Shown: positions 35,214 through 43,087 of the stretch, piece by piece | How positions within the stretch are numbered: the stretch's first letter is position 1 | How the letters are laid out: each line of letters opens with the position of its first letter | Assembly: GCF_036013935.1 (NCBI RefSeq) | Contig: NZ_CP107902.1 | Span: forward strand, 6,357,001-6,421,000 | DNA length: 64,000 bases | Source: Streptomyces sp. NBC_00461 | GTDB lineage: Bacteria > Actinomycetota > Actinomycetes > Streptomycetales > Streptomycetaceae | Direction: 5' to 3' | Made by a program: the position numbers and the translations under genes | Notes under the pieces: model-generated | Seen by the model: only the letters and a program-made list of their open reading frames with translations | Told to the model about the DNA's origin: nothing | Database searches by the model: none

Positions 35214-37967
35214 GTGAGCGAGATACCAGCGAGGGCCACGGAGTCCAAGGACCCGTCGGACGGCGCAAGGGCGGAGGCCGCGGGTGATGCCGAGGCCGAC
35301 GCGACGAGCGGGACGACGGGCGGGACGGGTCTGCCCGCCACCGGTGGCGGGCATTCCTCATCCGATGGCGAACGGCTCTCCTCATCCGGTGGTGGAGGGC
35401 TCTCCTCGTACGGTGCGGGGCTCCGTGACACCGGCCTCGGTGACGCGCCTCCTGGTGACGCCATGTGGCAGAGCAGCCCGCCCGGCTCCATCTACGACTA
35501 CATCAAGGTCGCGTCCTTCTCCATCGGCCCCGACGGGTTCGTCGACCAGTGGAGTCTGCGCGCAGAGCAGCTCTTCGGGATCGCCGCCGAGCGCGCGGTC
35601 GGCATGGACCCCCTCGAGGCGTTCATCGACTCCGACCTGCGCGAACAGGGTCAGCGCAAGATGGCTGAGATCCTCGACGGGCGGGAGTGGACCGGTGTGG
35701 TCCCCTTCCGGACGCCGGAGACCGGGTCGGGGGAGGGCGGCCGGGAGGGCCTCGCCGAGGTCTATGTCATGCCGACGCGGACCGAGGACGGCGAGAAGGC
35801 CGCCGTCTGCATCGTCGTCGACGTACGCACCCTGCGCAGCATCGAGACCGACCTTGCCGCATCGCAGTCGATTTTCGGTCAATCTCCGTTCGGCTTCCTG
35901 CTGATCGACACCGATCTGCGGATCCGCCGCGTCAACCAGCAGTTCGCCGGCACCTTCGGGGGTACGCCCGACGACCACCGCGGCCGTGGCGTCCACGACT
36001 ATCTGCAGCGGCCCGAGGCCGAGCGGGTCGCGGCCACGCTGCGCCGGGTCCTGGAGACCGGCGACTCGATCACGGACATGCACGTCACAGGCTTCGTGCC
36101 GGGTTCGGAGGGCCGTCGTCACTGGTCCATCAACCTCTACCGCGTGCACAGTGGCTCCGGTCGCCCCATCGGCGTCGCATGGCTCGGAACCGACATCACC
36201 TCGCGGCGCGCCGCAGCCCGTGAGGCCGCCGCGGCGCGGCGCAATCTCGCCCTTCTCAACGAGGCCGGCGCCCGCATAGGCAACTCCCTCGACCTGGAGA
36301 CCACGGCCCGCGAACTCCTCGACGTCGTCGTCCCCGGCTTCTGCGACCTCGCGACGGTCGACCTCTACCAGGGCCTGCTGGCGGGTGACGAGGCCCCGCC
36401 GGGCCTTGCCGACGGCAGTGCGGAACTGCGCCGGGTCGCTTTCGCCAGCGCGGTGTCCGACGCGCCGTTCGTCGGGGGCGGCGTGGCCGTCGCCCTGGGC
36501 GCCGTCCATCACTATCCCTTCAACTCCCGCTGCGCCGACGCCCTGCGCACCGCCCGCACCCAGTTCGTGCCGGCCGAGGAGGGCGGCCTCGTCCAGTCCA
36601 CGCTGGCCGTGCCGATGGTCGCCCACGACACCGTCGTAGGACTCGCGCAGTTCGCCCGTACCAAGGGGAGCGAGCCGTTCGGGGACCGGGACCGGGATCT
36701 CGCGGTGGAACTCGCGGCGCGTGCCGCCGTCTGTATCGACAACGCACGCCTGTACCGCCGTGAGCACGAACGCGCCCTGATACTGCAGCGGTCGCTGCTC
36801 CCGCCGGGCGACCCGGTGGCCTCCGGCCTGGACATCGCCTGCCGCTATCTGCCGGGCAACTCCTCCGCCGACCGCCCCAGCGAGGTCGGGGGCGACTGGT
36901 TCGACGTCATCGAACTGCCGGGACACCGTACGGCGTTGGTGGTGGGCGACGTCATGGGCCGTGGTCTACGCGCGGCGGTGGCGATGGGTGAACTCCGCTC
37001 AGCGGTCAGAACACTTGCCCTCCTGGACCTCGAACCGGCCGAAGTGCTGAGTGCGTTGGACGAGATCGCGCGGGGCCTCGGGGCGCCGGGAGGCGTCCAG
37101 CAGGCCACCCGCTCGGCCCGCCGCCCCCGTGAGGCGGACCTCTCCGAGGTGTACCTCGCGACCTGTGTGTACGCGGTCTACGACTCCGTAACCCGCCGTT
37201 GCACCTTCGCCAACGCGGGCCATCTGCCCCCCGTCCTGGTCGAACCCGGCGAGGACGCGCTGATGCTCGACGTGCCGCCCGGCATGCCGCTCGGCGTCGG
37301 CGGGGAGCCGTTCGAGGAGGTCGAGGTCGAACTTCCCGAAGGCGCACTGCTCGCGCTCTACACGGATGGACTGGTCGAATCCCGCGACCACCCCCTGGAC
37401 GAGGGCCTCCAGGCCTTCGTCGGAGCGCTGACGGACCCGACCCTCCCCCTGGAGGACGTCTGCGACCACGTCCTCAACACCCTCGACACCCACCACGGTG
37501 AGGACGACATCGCCCTGCTGATGGCCCGTGTCCAGGGCCTGCCGACCGATTCCGTCGGCGACTGGGCACTGCCGCGCGAGCCGCGCAGTGTGGGCAGGGC
37601 CCGTGAGTACGCCCGCGGCCAGCTGCAGGCCTGGGACCTCGAACCCCTCGTCGACACAACGGAGTTGCTGGTCAGCGAGCTGGTCACCAACGCCCTGCGC
37701 TACGGCGAGGGCGAGATCAGACTGAGGCTTCTGCTTGACCGCACTCTGGTCTGCGAGGTCTGGGACTCCGGCCTCGTCCAGCCGCGCCGCCGCCGCGCCC
37801 GCGACACGGACGAGGGCGGCCGAGGCCTCCAACTCGTCGGCCTCCTGAGCGCGGCCTGGGGCTCCCGCCGCACACCGCGCGGCAAGACGGTGTGGTTCGA
37901 ACTACCACTGCCGGACGGGGAGACGGGGCTCGCGGATCCGGCGGAGGCACTGCTGAGCCTCTTCTGA
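35214..37967 (+). CDS. PAS-PAS-GAF-SpoIIE phosphatase-HATPase sensor
   Basis: A 917-residue protein starting at GTG 35214 with GGAGGGG 9-10 nt upstream. After a Gly/Ser-rich disordered N-terminus (about 1-90) come two PAS domains (about 97-215 and 222-345), a GAF domain (about 355-515), a SpoIIE/PP2C phosphatase (about 530-745 with VGGDWFDVIE, VVGDVMGRGL, ANAGHLPP and LALYTDGLVE) and a C-terminal HATPase_c_2 (about 785-905 with SELVTNALRYGEG and GRGLQLVGLLS). It combines sensing, anti-anti-sigma dephosphorylation and an anti-sigma-type kinase in one cytoplasmic protein. No membrane helix is visible. Its signal and its sigma partner are unknown. Confidence 0.9.
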   Translation: MSEIPARATESKDPSDGARAEAAGDAEADATSGTTGGTGLPATGGGHSSSDGERLSSSGGGGLSSYGAGLRDTGLGDAPPGDAMWQSSPPGSIYDYIKVASFSIGPDGFVDQWSLRAEQLFGIAAERAVGMDPLEAFIDSDLREQGQRKMAEILDGREWTGVVPFRTPETGSGEGGREGLAEVYVMPTRTEDGEKAAVCIVVDVRTLRSIETDLAASQSIFGQSPFGFLLIDTDLRIRRVNQQFAGTFGGTPDDHRGRGVHDYLQRPEAERVAATLRRVLETGDSITDMHVTGFVPGSEGRRHWSINLYRVHSGSGRPIGVAWLGTDITSRRAAAREAAAARRNLALLNEAGARIGNSLDLETTARELLDVVVPGFCDLATVDLYQGLLAGDEAPPGLADGSAELRRVAFASAVSDAPFVGGGVAVALGAVHHYPFNSRCADALRTARTQFVPAEEGGLVQSTLAVPMVAHDTVVGLAQFARTKGSEPFGDRDRDLAVELAARAAVCIDNARLYRREHERALILQRSLLPPGDPVASGLDIACRYLPGNSSADRPSEVGGDWFDVIELPGHRTALVVGDVMGRGLRAAVAMGELRSAVRTLALLDLEPAEVLSALDEIARGLGAPGGVQQATRSARRPREADLSEVYLATCVYAVYDSVTRRCTFANAGHLPPVLVEPGEDALMLDVPPGMPLGVGGEPFEEVEVELPEGALLALYTDGLVESRDHPLDEGLQAFVGALTDPTLPLEDVCDHVLNTLDTHHGEDDIALLMARVQGLPTDSVGDWALPREPRSVGRAREYARGQLQAWDLEPLVDTTELLVSELVTNALRYGEGEIRLRLLLDRTLVCEVWDSGLVQPRRRRARDTDEGGRGLQLVGLLSAAWGSRRTPRGKTVWFELPLPDGETGLADPAEALLSLF

Positions 37968-38047
37968 CGCCGGCCGAGCCGCCTCCGAGGGCCGAGGGCC
38001 GACGCCGGGCGGCGGGCGGCCGCTCGATCGGCTGCGGCTCCGTGGTC

Positions 38048-39637
38048 CTAGCCCGGCTCCTTCGCCCGTCGGGCGCGGGTGCGGGGGCCGCCGTAGCTGA
38101 CGGGTGGGCCGCCGTCGGGGGCTGTGCCCTGGAGGATTCCGCCGAGGACGGCTCCGGCGGCTCCGGTGGCGTGTTCGGCCGCGCCGGCGATCGGGTTGCC
38201 GTGCACCCGTACGTCCTGTTCCGCGAGGTCGCGGGCCTGCCGGGCCCGCGCGTCGGCGGCCAGGGCGTCGGGTGGCTCCGTGGCGAGCAGCCGCTCGGCC
38301 TCCGCCAGTCGGGTGCGGGCCTTGCTGCCCACGGCGCCCCGATGCGTCGTGACGAAGGCGTCCGCAGCGGCGACGGCACTGCGCGCGGCGAGCAGCGCGG
38401 CGACCGACAGCACACCGGCCCGCCCTCCGGCGACGGTGACGGGCACGGCCGCCCGCGTGATCCTCCGCAGGGCGTCGAGAGGGTCGTACGGCCCGGCGGT
38501 CAGCTCTTCCCGTACGGCGGCCAGGACGATGTCGGCGTGCGCGGCACGGGCGTGCAGCTCGCCGACCGGAAGGCTGGGCGTGCCGTCCGCCCTCGTCGCC
38601 GCGAGCTGGGCCTCCGCCCCGGTCAGCGCGGCCGGCACCAGTGCCGCGGCCGCGGTCAGGTCGGCGGCGAGCCGTTCCAGACAGGTCACGAACACGGCGG
38701 CCTGGGCCGTCGCACCCTCGGCGGCCCGCAGATGATGTGCCGCACCCTCGCCGTCCCCCATGTCGGCCCTCTGGCGGGCCTGATTGAAACGGGTCGTGGC
38801 GAACACCAGACGGTCCTTGGCCTGCTCGACGTAGCCGGTGACGGAACCGACCGCCGAGGGGCCGTACCGCTCGCCGAGGGCGGCGGGTATCGCGGCCACG
38901 GCCCCCGTACGCCCGGCCAGCTCCCGGAACCGGGCCTCCGCCGGCTCCAGCGCAGCCTCCAGACCGCCCCCCTCCAGCGCACGCAGTCGGTCGAACCCCG
39001 CGGCCTCCGCGTCCAGCCGCCGCTCCGCCTCCTGACACCGCCCGACGATCCCCGCGAGCGCGTGCCGCCGCGACGCCTCGTCCTCCGGCACGCCGTCGTC
39101 GTACTGCTGCCGCATCCGGAAGGCCGCCGCCAGCTCGGACCCGGCGTCCCGCACGGCCTGGGTGAAGGGTTCCACGGCCGCCGCTTCGAACCGCGCCTCG
39201 GCGAAGCCGAGTTCCTCCCGGCTGGTTCGTACGCAGTCGTCGGCCTCGACCAGCGACGCCCGCGCCCGCTCGTCGGCCTCGGAGAGCGGTGGCACTGCAG
39301 GCCCGGCGGGGACGGCGGCACCGCCCGGCGTGGTACGCGTCCGGGCCCGCCGGGTGCGCCGCACATACCCGTACCCCCCGAGCACGACCGCCGCACCCAC
39401 CGCCGCCAACGGCAGCACCAGGTCGGCGGCCGACGTCCCGTCCTGCTTCGCCTCGGCGGCACTCGCGGCGCCCGGATTCGCACGCGTGACCGGAACCGGC
39501 ACGTCGTTGTTGATCGTCATCCACGGCAACACGAGCCACACCGCCCCGGCCAGGACTCCCAACAGGGTGTGCACCAACCGCACGGATATCTGAGAGGTGG
39601 CGCGCCGCGGCCGGCCCCGGATCAAGGATGACGTCAC
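38048..39637 (-). CDS. TPM-family membrane protein lacking the TPM domain
   Basis: A 529-residue protein from GTG 39637 (VTSSLIRGRPRR); the open frame upstream is Pro/Ser/Arg noise antisense to the next gene. It has a membrane segment or signal (about 20-38, LLGVLAGAVWLVLPW), a short outside loop, a second membrane helix (about 65-85, LVLPLAAVGAAVVLGGYGY) followed by RRTRRARTRTTPGG, and a long helical cytoplasmic region. Motifs such as REELGFAEARFE, PEDEASRRHALAGIVGRC, YVEQAKDRLVFATTRFNQAR and VTTHRGAVGSKARTRLAEAERLL match the tail of Streptomyces TPM-domain proteins. Those normally carry a TPM domain between the two helices; here only about 25 residues remain. Role unknown. No Shine-Dalgarno; TACGCT lies 7 nt upstream. 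Confidence 0.72.
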   Translation of the reverse strand: MTSSLIRGRPRRATSQISVRLVHTLLGVLAGAVWLVLPWMTINNDVPVPVTRANPGAASAAEAKQDGTSAADLVLPLAAVGAAVVLGGYGYVRRTRRARTRTTPGGAAVPAGPAVPPLSEADERARASLVEADDCVRTSREELGFAEARFEAAAVEPFTQAVRDAGSELAAAFRMRQQYDDGVPEDEASRRHALAGIVGRCQEAERRLDAEAAGFDRLRALEGGGLEAALEPAEARFRELAGRTGAVAAIPAALGERYGPSAVGSVTGYVEQAKDRLVFATTRFNQARQRADMGDGEGAAHHLRAAEGATAQAAVFVTCLERLAADLTAAAALVPAALTGAEAQLAATRADGTPSLPVGELHARAAHADIVLAAVREELTAGPYDPLDALRRITRAAVPVTVAGGRAGVLSVAALLAARSAVAAADAFVTTHRGAVGSKARTRLAEAERLLATEPPDALAADARARQARDLAEQDVRVHGNPIAGAAEHATGAAGAVLGGILQGTAPDGGPPVSYGGPRTRARRAKEPG

Positions 39638-39644
39638 ATTTCGG

Positions 39645-39650
39645 AGCGTA
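39645..39650 (-). promoter_or_regulatory. Candidate leaderless -10 box (TACGCT) of TPM-family gene
   Basis: On the minus strand TACGCT is followed by 7 nt and the GTG at 39637, with no Shine-Dalgarno. The same hexamer is used by the DUF1707 and xseA genes. Confidence 0.45.
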
Positions 39651-39753
39651 TGAGCAGGAATGCGGCAGCGCGACCGGGATGTGTCAGGGGTGGGGGAGGC
39701 GGGGCGCGCGGATGCGTGTGGGCCCGGATGGAATCGCGGCAGGGGGGAGCGGG

Positions 39754-40977
39754 ATGGAGCACACGGAGCACACCGAGCGGACGGGGACGGAGACGGGGAC
39801 GGAGACGGGGGCGGGGACCGGGGCGGGGACGGATAGTGACGACCATGACCATGACCAGGACCAGCACCACGACAACCACAACGGCAACGACCCCGACAAT
39901 GGTGAGAAGACCGGGCCAGCCGAGCAAGCCGAGCCGACCGAGTCAGCCGAGCCGACCGAGCCGCCGCCGTCCCCTCGCCGTCGCTGGCCGAGACGTCTCG
40001 CACTCGCCGTCGTCCTCGCCCTGCTCCTCCCCGTGCTCGCCGCCGAGTCCGCTCTCCGCCTGAACTACACGGGCGACATGAAGACGGGCACGTACAGCAG
40101 GGGCCGTGACGCCATCTGGCTGGGGCATGCCTGGGTCGACGGACGCAAGACCGACGCCGACGTCACCGCGCTCGCCCGCCGCCTCAAGAACACCGGCATC
40201 CGCGACCTGTACGTCCACGCGGGCCCGCTCGAACACGACGGCACGCTTCCCAAGTCGGCATATCCCAAAGCGCGTTGGCTCATCGCGGCCGTGCACCGCG
40301 AAGCCCCCGGCACACGCGTGCAGGCGTGGCTCGGCGACGTGCTCGCGACCGAGAACCCGACCGGGATGCGTCTGGAGCGACCGGAGACCCGCGCGGCCGT
40401 CGTCACCTCCACCCGGCAGATCCTGGCCGCCGGTTTCGAGGGCGCCCACTTCGACCTGGAACCGTTGCACTCCGGCGACCGCGACTACCTCACCCTCCTG
40501 GACTCGCTCCGCTCGGTCACCCGCGCGCATCACGCCCTGCTGTCCGTCGCCGCCCATCAGATCGACCCGCTCCCCGGGTTCCACGCCTTCTGGGGCACGG
40601 TCGCCGGGCACCCGAAGTGGTGGTCGCAGAGGTTCTTCGGGCAGGTCGCGCGCCGGGTCGACCAGATCGCCGTGATGTCGTACGACACCATGCAGCCGCT
40701 GCAGAGCCTGTACGGCGGCTACGTGGCCCAGCAGACCTCGCTCGCCCTGGAGGTCACCCCGAAGTCGACGGACCTGCTGATGGGCCTGCCCTTCTACCAC
40801 GAGAACCGGTTCGGTCACTGGAACCATGCGGAGACCGTTCCCGCGGCCGTCCGTGGCGTCCGCCTCGGCCTGTCCCACACGGATGCCGGTCGCGCCCGCT
40901 TCGGCGTCGCGCTCTACGTCGACTTCGCGGCCACGGAGGCGGACTGGGCGGCGTACCGGGACGACTGGGTGCGGTGA
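39754..40977 (+). CDS. Secreted or membrane-anchored glycosidase-like protein
   Basis: A 407-residue protein starting at ATG 39754 (MEHTEHTERTG) after a GGGGGGAGC Shine-Dalgarno. The first about 75 residues are low-complexity (TGTETG and TGAG repeats, then an Asp/His-rich stretch). A single membrane segment (about 85-105, LALAVVLALLLPVLAAES) follows. The outer domain of about 300 residues looks like a GH18-type TIM barrel: AWLGDVLATEN, GFEGAHFDLEPLHSGDRDYL (an acidic DxE at strand 4), LSVAAHQIDP, VDQIAVMSYDTM and LLMGLPFYHE. The strict GH18 DxxDxDxE motif is replaced by a shorter FDLEP, so it may be inactive or act on a non-chitin glycan. Related proteins in Streptomyces are annotated as hypothetical. 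Confidence 0.7.
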   Translation: MEHTEHTERTGTETGTETGAGTGAGTDSDDHDHDQDQHHDNHNGNDPDNGEKTGPAEQAEPTESAEPTEPPPSPRRRWPRRLALAVVLALLLPVLAAESALRLNYTGDMKTGTYSRGRDAIWLGHAWVDGRKTDADVTALARRLKNTGIRDLYVHAGPLEHDGTLPKSAYPKARWLIAAVHREAPGTRVQAWLGDVLATENPTGMRLERPETRAAVVTSTRQILAAGFEGAHFDLEPLHSGDRDYLTLLDSLRSVTRAHHALLSVAAHQIDPLPGFHAFWGTVAGHPKWWSQRFFGQVARRVDQIAVMSYDTMQPLQSLYGGYVAQQTSLALEVTPKSTDLLMGLPFYHENRFGHWNHAETVPAAVRGVRLGLSHTDAGRARFGVALYVDFAATEADWAAYRDDWVR

Positions 40978-41020
40978 AAACGCCCTGCCGCGGCGCGGGC
41001 GGGCTGCGAGGATCGGCAGA

Positions 41021-42010
41021 ATGACCGTCACCCGCAAGCCGCTCACCCGGGGTGACCTCGCCCCGCTCGCCCGAGCCGCCGTCGGCCCCCACCGCACCCT
41101 CTCCGCCGTCACGCGCCTGCGCGGGGGCACCAAGAAGGGTGTCTACCGCCTCGCCTTCGACGACGACTCGACGGCCGTGGCCTACGTCTGGTCGGCCGAC
41201 GAGGACTACTGGGACGCGGGCCCCGCCGACCTCCGTGACCCCTTCTCCCACGGCACCGGCCTCGACCTCTTCACGGCGGCGCACGACCGCCTGTCCGCGG
41301 CCGGTGTCCGCACCCCCCGCCTCCTGTACAGCGACGCCACGCACACTCGTCTCCCGGCGGACGCGGCGGTCGTCGAGGACGTGACGGGCGGCAGCCTGGA
41401 ACAGGCGCTGGAACGGCATCCGAACGCGGCCCGCGCGTCCCTGGACCTGCTGTCCGCCCAGCTCGGGGAACTGCACGCACAGGTGGGCCCGACCTTCGGC
41501 AAGGTCGCCCTCGTCGACAACGGCGGTACTCCGGCGGCCGGTTCGTGCGAGCAGCACGTCACCAAGGGCGCCCTGCGCGCCCTCGACGAGATCGTCGTAC
41601 GGGATCCACGGGCCGCCGCCGCCCGCGAACAACTGACGGACACCGTACGGGCGTTGTCGGCCGCCGTCCGCCCTCGCACCCGTCACGTCCTCATCCACGG
41701 CGAACTCGGCCCGGACCACGTCCTGTTGACTCCGGACGGCCGTCCGGCCCTCATCGACATCGAGGGCCTGCTGTACTTCGACGTGGAGTGGGAGCACGTG
41801 TTCCTGCGGATCCGTTTCCACGAGCACTACGAAACCCTGCGTACCCCGGACCTCGACGAGGACCGCCTCCGCCTCTATCACCTGGCCATGCGACTGTCCC
41901 TGGTCGCGGGCCCGCTGCGCCTCCTGGACGGCGACTTCCCCGACCGGGCGGCTTTCCGCGCGATCGCGGAGCACAACCTGGTGCAGGCCCTGCGCCTGGT
42001 GGGATGCTGA
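41021..42010 (+). CDS. Phosphotransferase with kinase-like (APH) fold
   Basis: A 329-residue aminoglycoside phosphotransferase/choline-kinase-like protein from ATG 41021, GAGG about 10 nt upstream. The N-lobe includes LRGGTKKGVYRLAF; the hinge region contains AAVVEDVTGGSLEQ. The Brenner loop reads LIHGELGPDHVLL, so the catalytic Asp of HGDxxxxN is Glu and the Asn is His, while the metal-binding segment reads ALIDIEGLLYFDVEWE. Substrate is unknown. The next small gene overlaps its stop codon region. Not a recognised resistance gene. Confidence 0.82.
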   Translation: MTVTRKPLTRGDLAPLARAAVGPHRTLSAVTRLRGGTKKGVYRLAFDDDSTAVAYVWSADEDYWDAGPADLRDPFSHGTGLDLFTAAHDRLSAAGVRTPRLLYSDATHTRLPADAAVVEDVTGGSLEQALERHPNAARASLDLLSAQLGELHAQVGPTFGKVALVDNGGTPAAGSCEQHVTKGALRALDEIVVRDPRAAAAREQLTDTVRALSAAVRPRTRHVLIHGELGPDHVLLTPDGRPALIDIEGLLYFDVEWEHVFLRIRFHEHYETLRTPDLDEDRLRLYHLAMRLSLVAGPLRLLDGDFPDRAAFRAIAEHNLVQALRLVGC

Positions 42011-42336
42011 TCGGCATGCACATGTACCTGGTGGTGGCGGGCGCTCTGGCCGTGACGTTGTTGGCGGCGGGGGGCGTCGCGGCCGTCGTGACCGGCTGGG
42101 TGATGCCGTGGCGCCGGTCCCTGGTGCTGCGCCCCAGGCTCTGGGGGTACGGATCGCTGATCTGCGCGGTCGGCGGAGGGCTGTTCATGTTCCTGGGACC
42201 GCTCTCGGGGCATCTGAGCGGCGCGCGCGGTGACGTCGCGTGGTGCGGCTGGATCGCCTTCATGGCGGGCCTGGCAGTCCAGTACCTCGCCCAGCGACCC
42301 GGCCGCACCCCGCGATCTACGAGGACCGCCGCCTGA
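42004..42336 (+). CDS. Small membrane protein
   Basis: A protein of up to 110 residues (ATG 42004; ATG 42016 or 42022 are alternatives, 4 or 6 codons shorter). It overlaps the stop codon of the phosphotransferase gene, which suggests coupled translation. Three hydrophobic helices are seen: MYLVVAGALAVTLLAAGGVA, LWGYGSLICAVGGGLFMFLG and CGWIAFMAGLAVQYLA. The C-terminus is basic. I do not recognise a family. It converges on sdhB, whose stop lies inside its last codons. Confidence 0.6.
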   Translation: MLIGMHMYLVVAGALAVTLLAAGGVAAVVTGWVMPWRRSLVLRPRLWGYGSLICAVGGGLFMFLGPLSGHLSGARGDVAWCGWIAFMAGLAVQYLAQRPGRTPRSTRTAA

Positions 42337-43087
42337 TCTTCGACCCCAGCCACACCAACGGGTCGTACTTGCGGTCGACCGCGCGTTCCTTCAGGGGAAT
42401 CAGCGCGTTGTCCGTGATCTTGATGCCCTCGGGACAGACCTCAGTGCAGCACTTGGTGATGTTGCAGTAGCCGAGGCCGTGTTCGTCCTGGGCGGTCTTC
42501 TTGCGGTCGAGGCCGCTGTCGGCGGCCGCGTCCAGCGGGTGCATGTCCAGCTCGGCGACGCGCATCAGGAAGCGCGGGCCGGCGAACGCCGGTTTGTTCT
42601 CCTCGTGGTCGCGGACGACATGGCAGGTGTCCTGGCACAGGAAGCACTCGATGCACTTGCGGAACTCCTGCGAGCGGTCCACGTCCTCCTGCATCATCCG
42701 GTACTCACCGGGGCCGAGGTCCGCAGGCGGGACGAAGGCCGGGACCTCGCGCGCCTTGGTGTAGTTGAAGCCGACGTCCGTCACCAGGTCGCGTACTACG
42801 GGGAAGGCGCGCAGCGGTGTGACGGTGATCGTCTCCTCCCGCGTGAACACCGACATGCGCGTCATGCACATCAGGCGCGGCCGCCCGTTGACCTCCGCCG
42901 AGCACGAACCGCACTTGCCCGCCTTGCAGTTCCAGCGCACGGCGAGGTCGGGGGCCTGGGTGGACTGGAGGCGGTGGATGATGTCCAGGACCACCTCGCC
43001 GTCGTTGACCTCGACCTCGAAGTCCTCCAGGTCGCCGCCCTTGATGTCGCCCCGCCACACCTTGAAGCGGGCCTCGTAGCTGCTCAC
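42317..43087 (-). CDS. sdhB: Succinate dehydrogenase iron-sulfur subunit
   Basis: A 256-residue SdhB starting at GTG 43087, which overlaps the sdhA stop as GTGA. The N-terminal plant-type ferredoxin domain has RWNCKAGKCGSCSAEVNG and RLMCMTRM for the [2Fe-2S] cluster. The C-terminal domain has KCIECFLCQDTCHVV and CNITKCCTEVCPEGI for the [4Fe-4S] and [3Fe-4S] clusters. It passes electrons from SdhA to the membrane quinone site. The 3' end overlaps the small membrane protein gene on the opposite strand by 20 bp. Confidence 0.95.
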   Translation of the reverse strand: MSSYEARFKVWRGDIKGGDLEDFEVEVNDGEVVLDIIHRLQSTQAPDLAVRWNCKAGKCGSCSAEVNGRPRLMCMTRMSVFTREETITVTPLRAFPVVRDLVTDVGFNYTKAREVPAFVPPADLGPGEYRMMQEDVDRSQEFRKCIECFLCQDTCHVVRDHEENKPAFAGPRFLMRVAELDMHPLDAAADSGLDRKKTAQDEHGLGYCNITKCCTEVCPEGIKITDNALIPLKERAVDRKYDPLVWLGSKIRRRSS

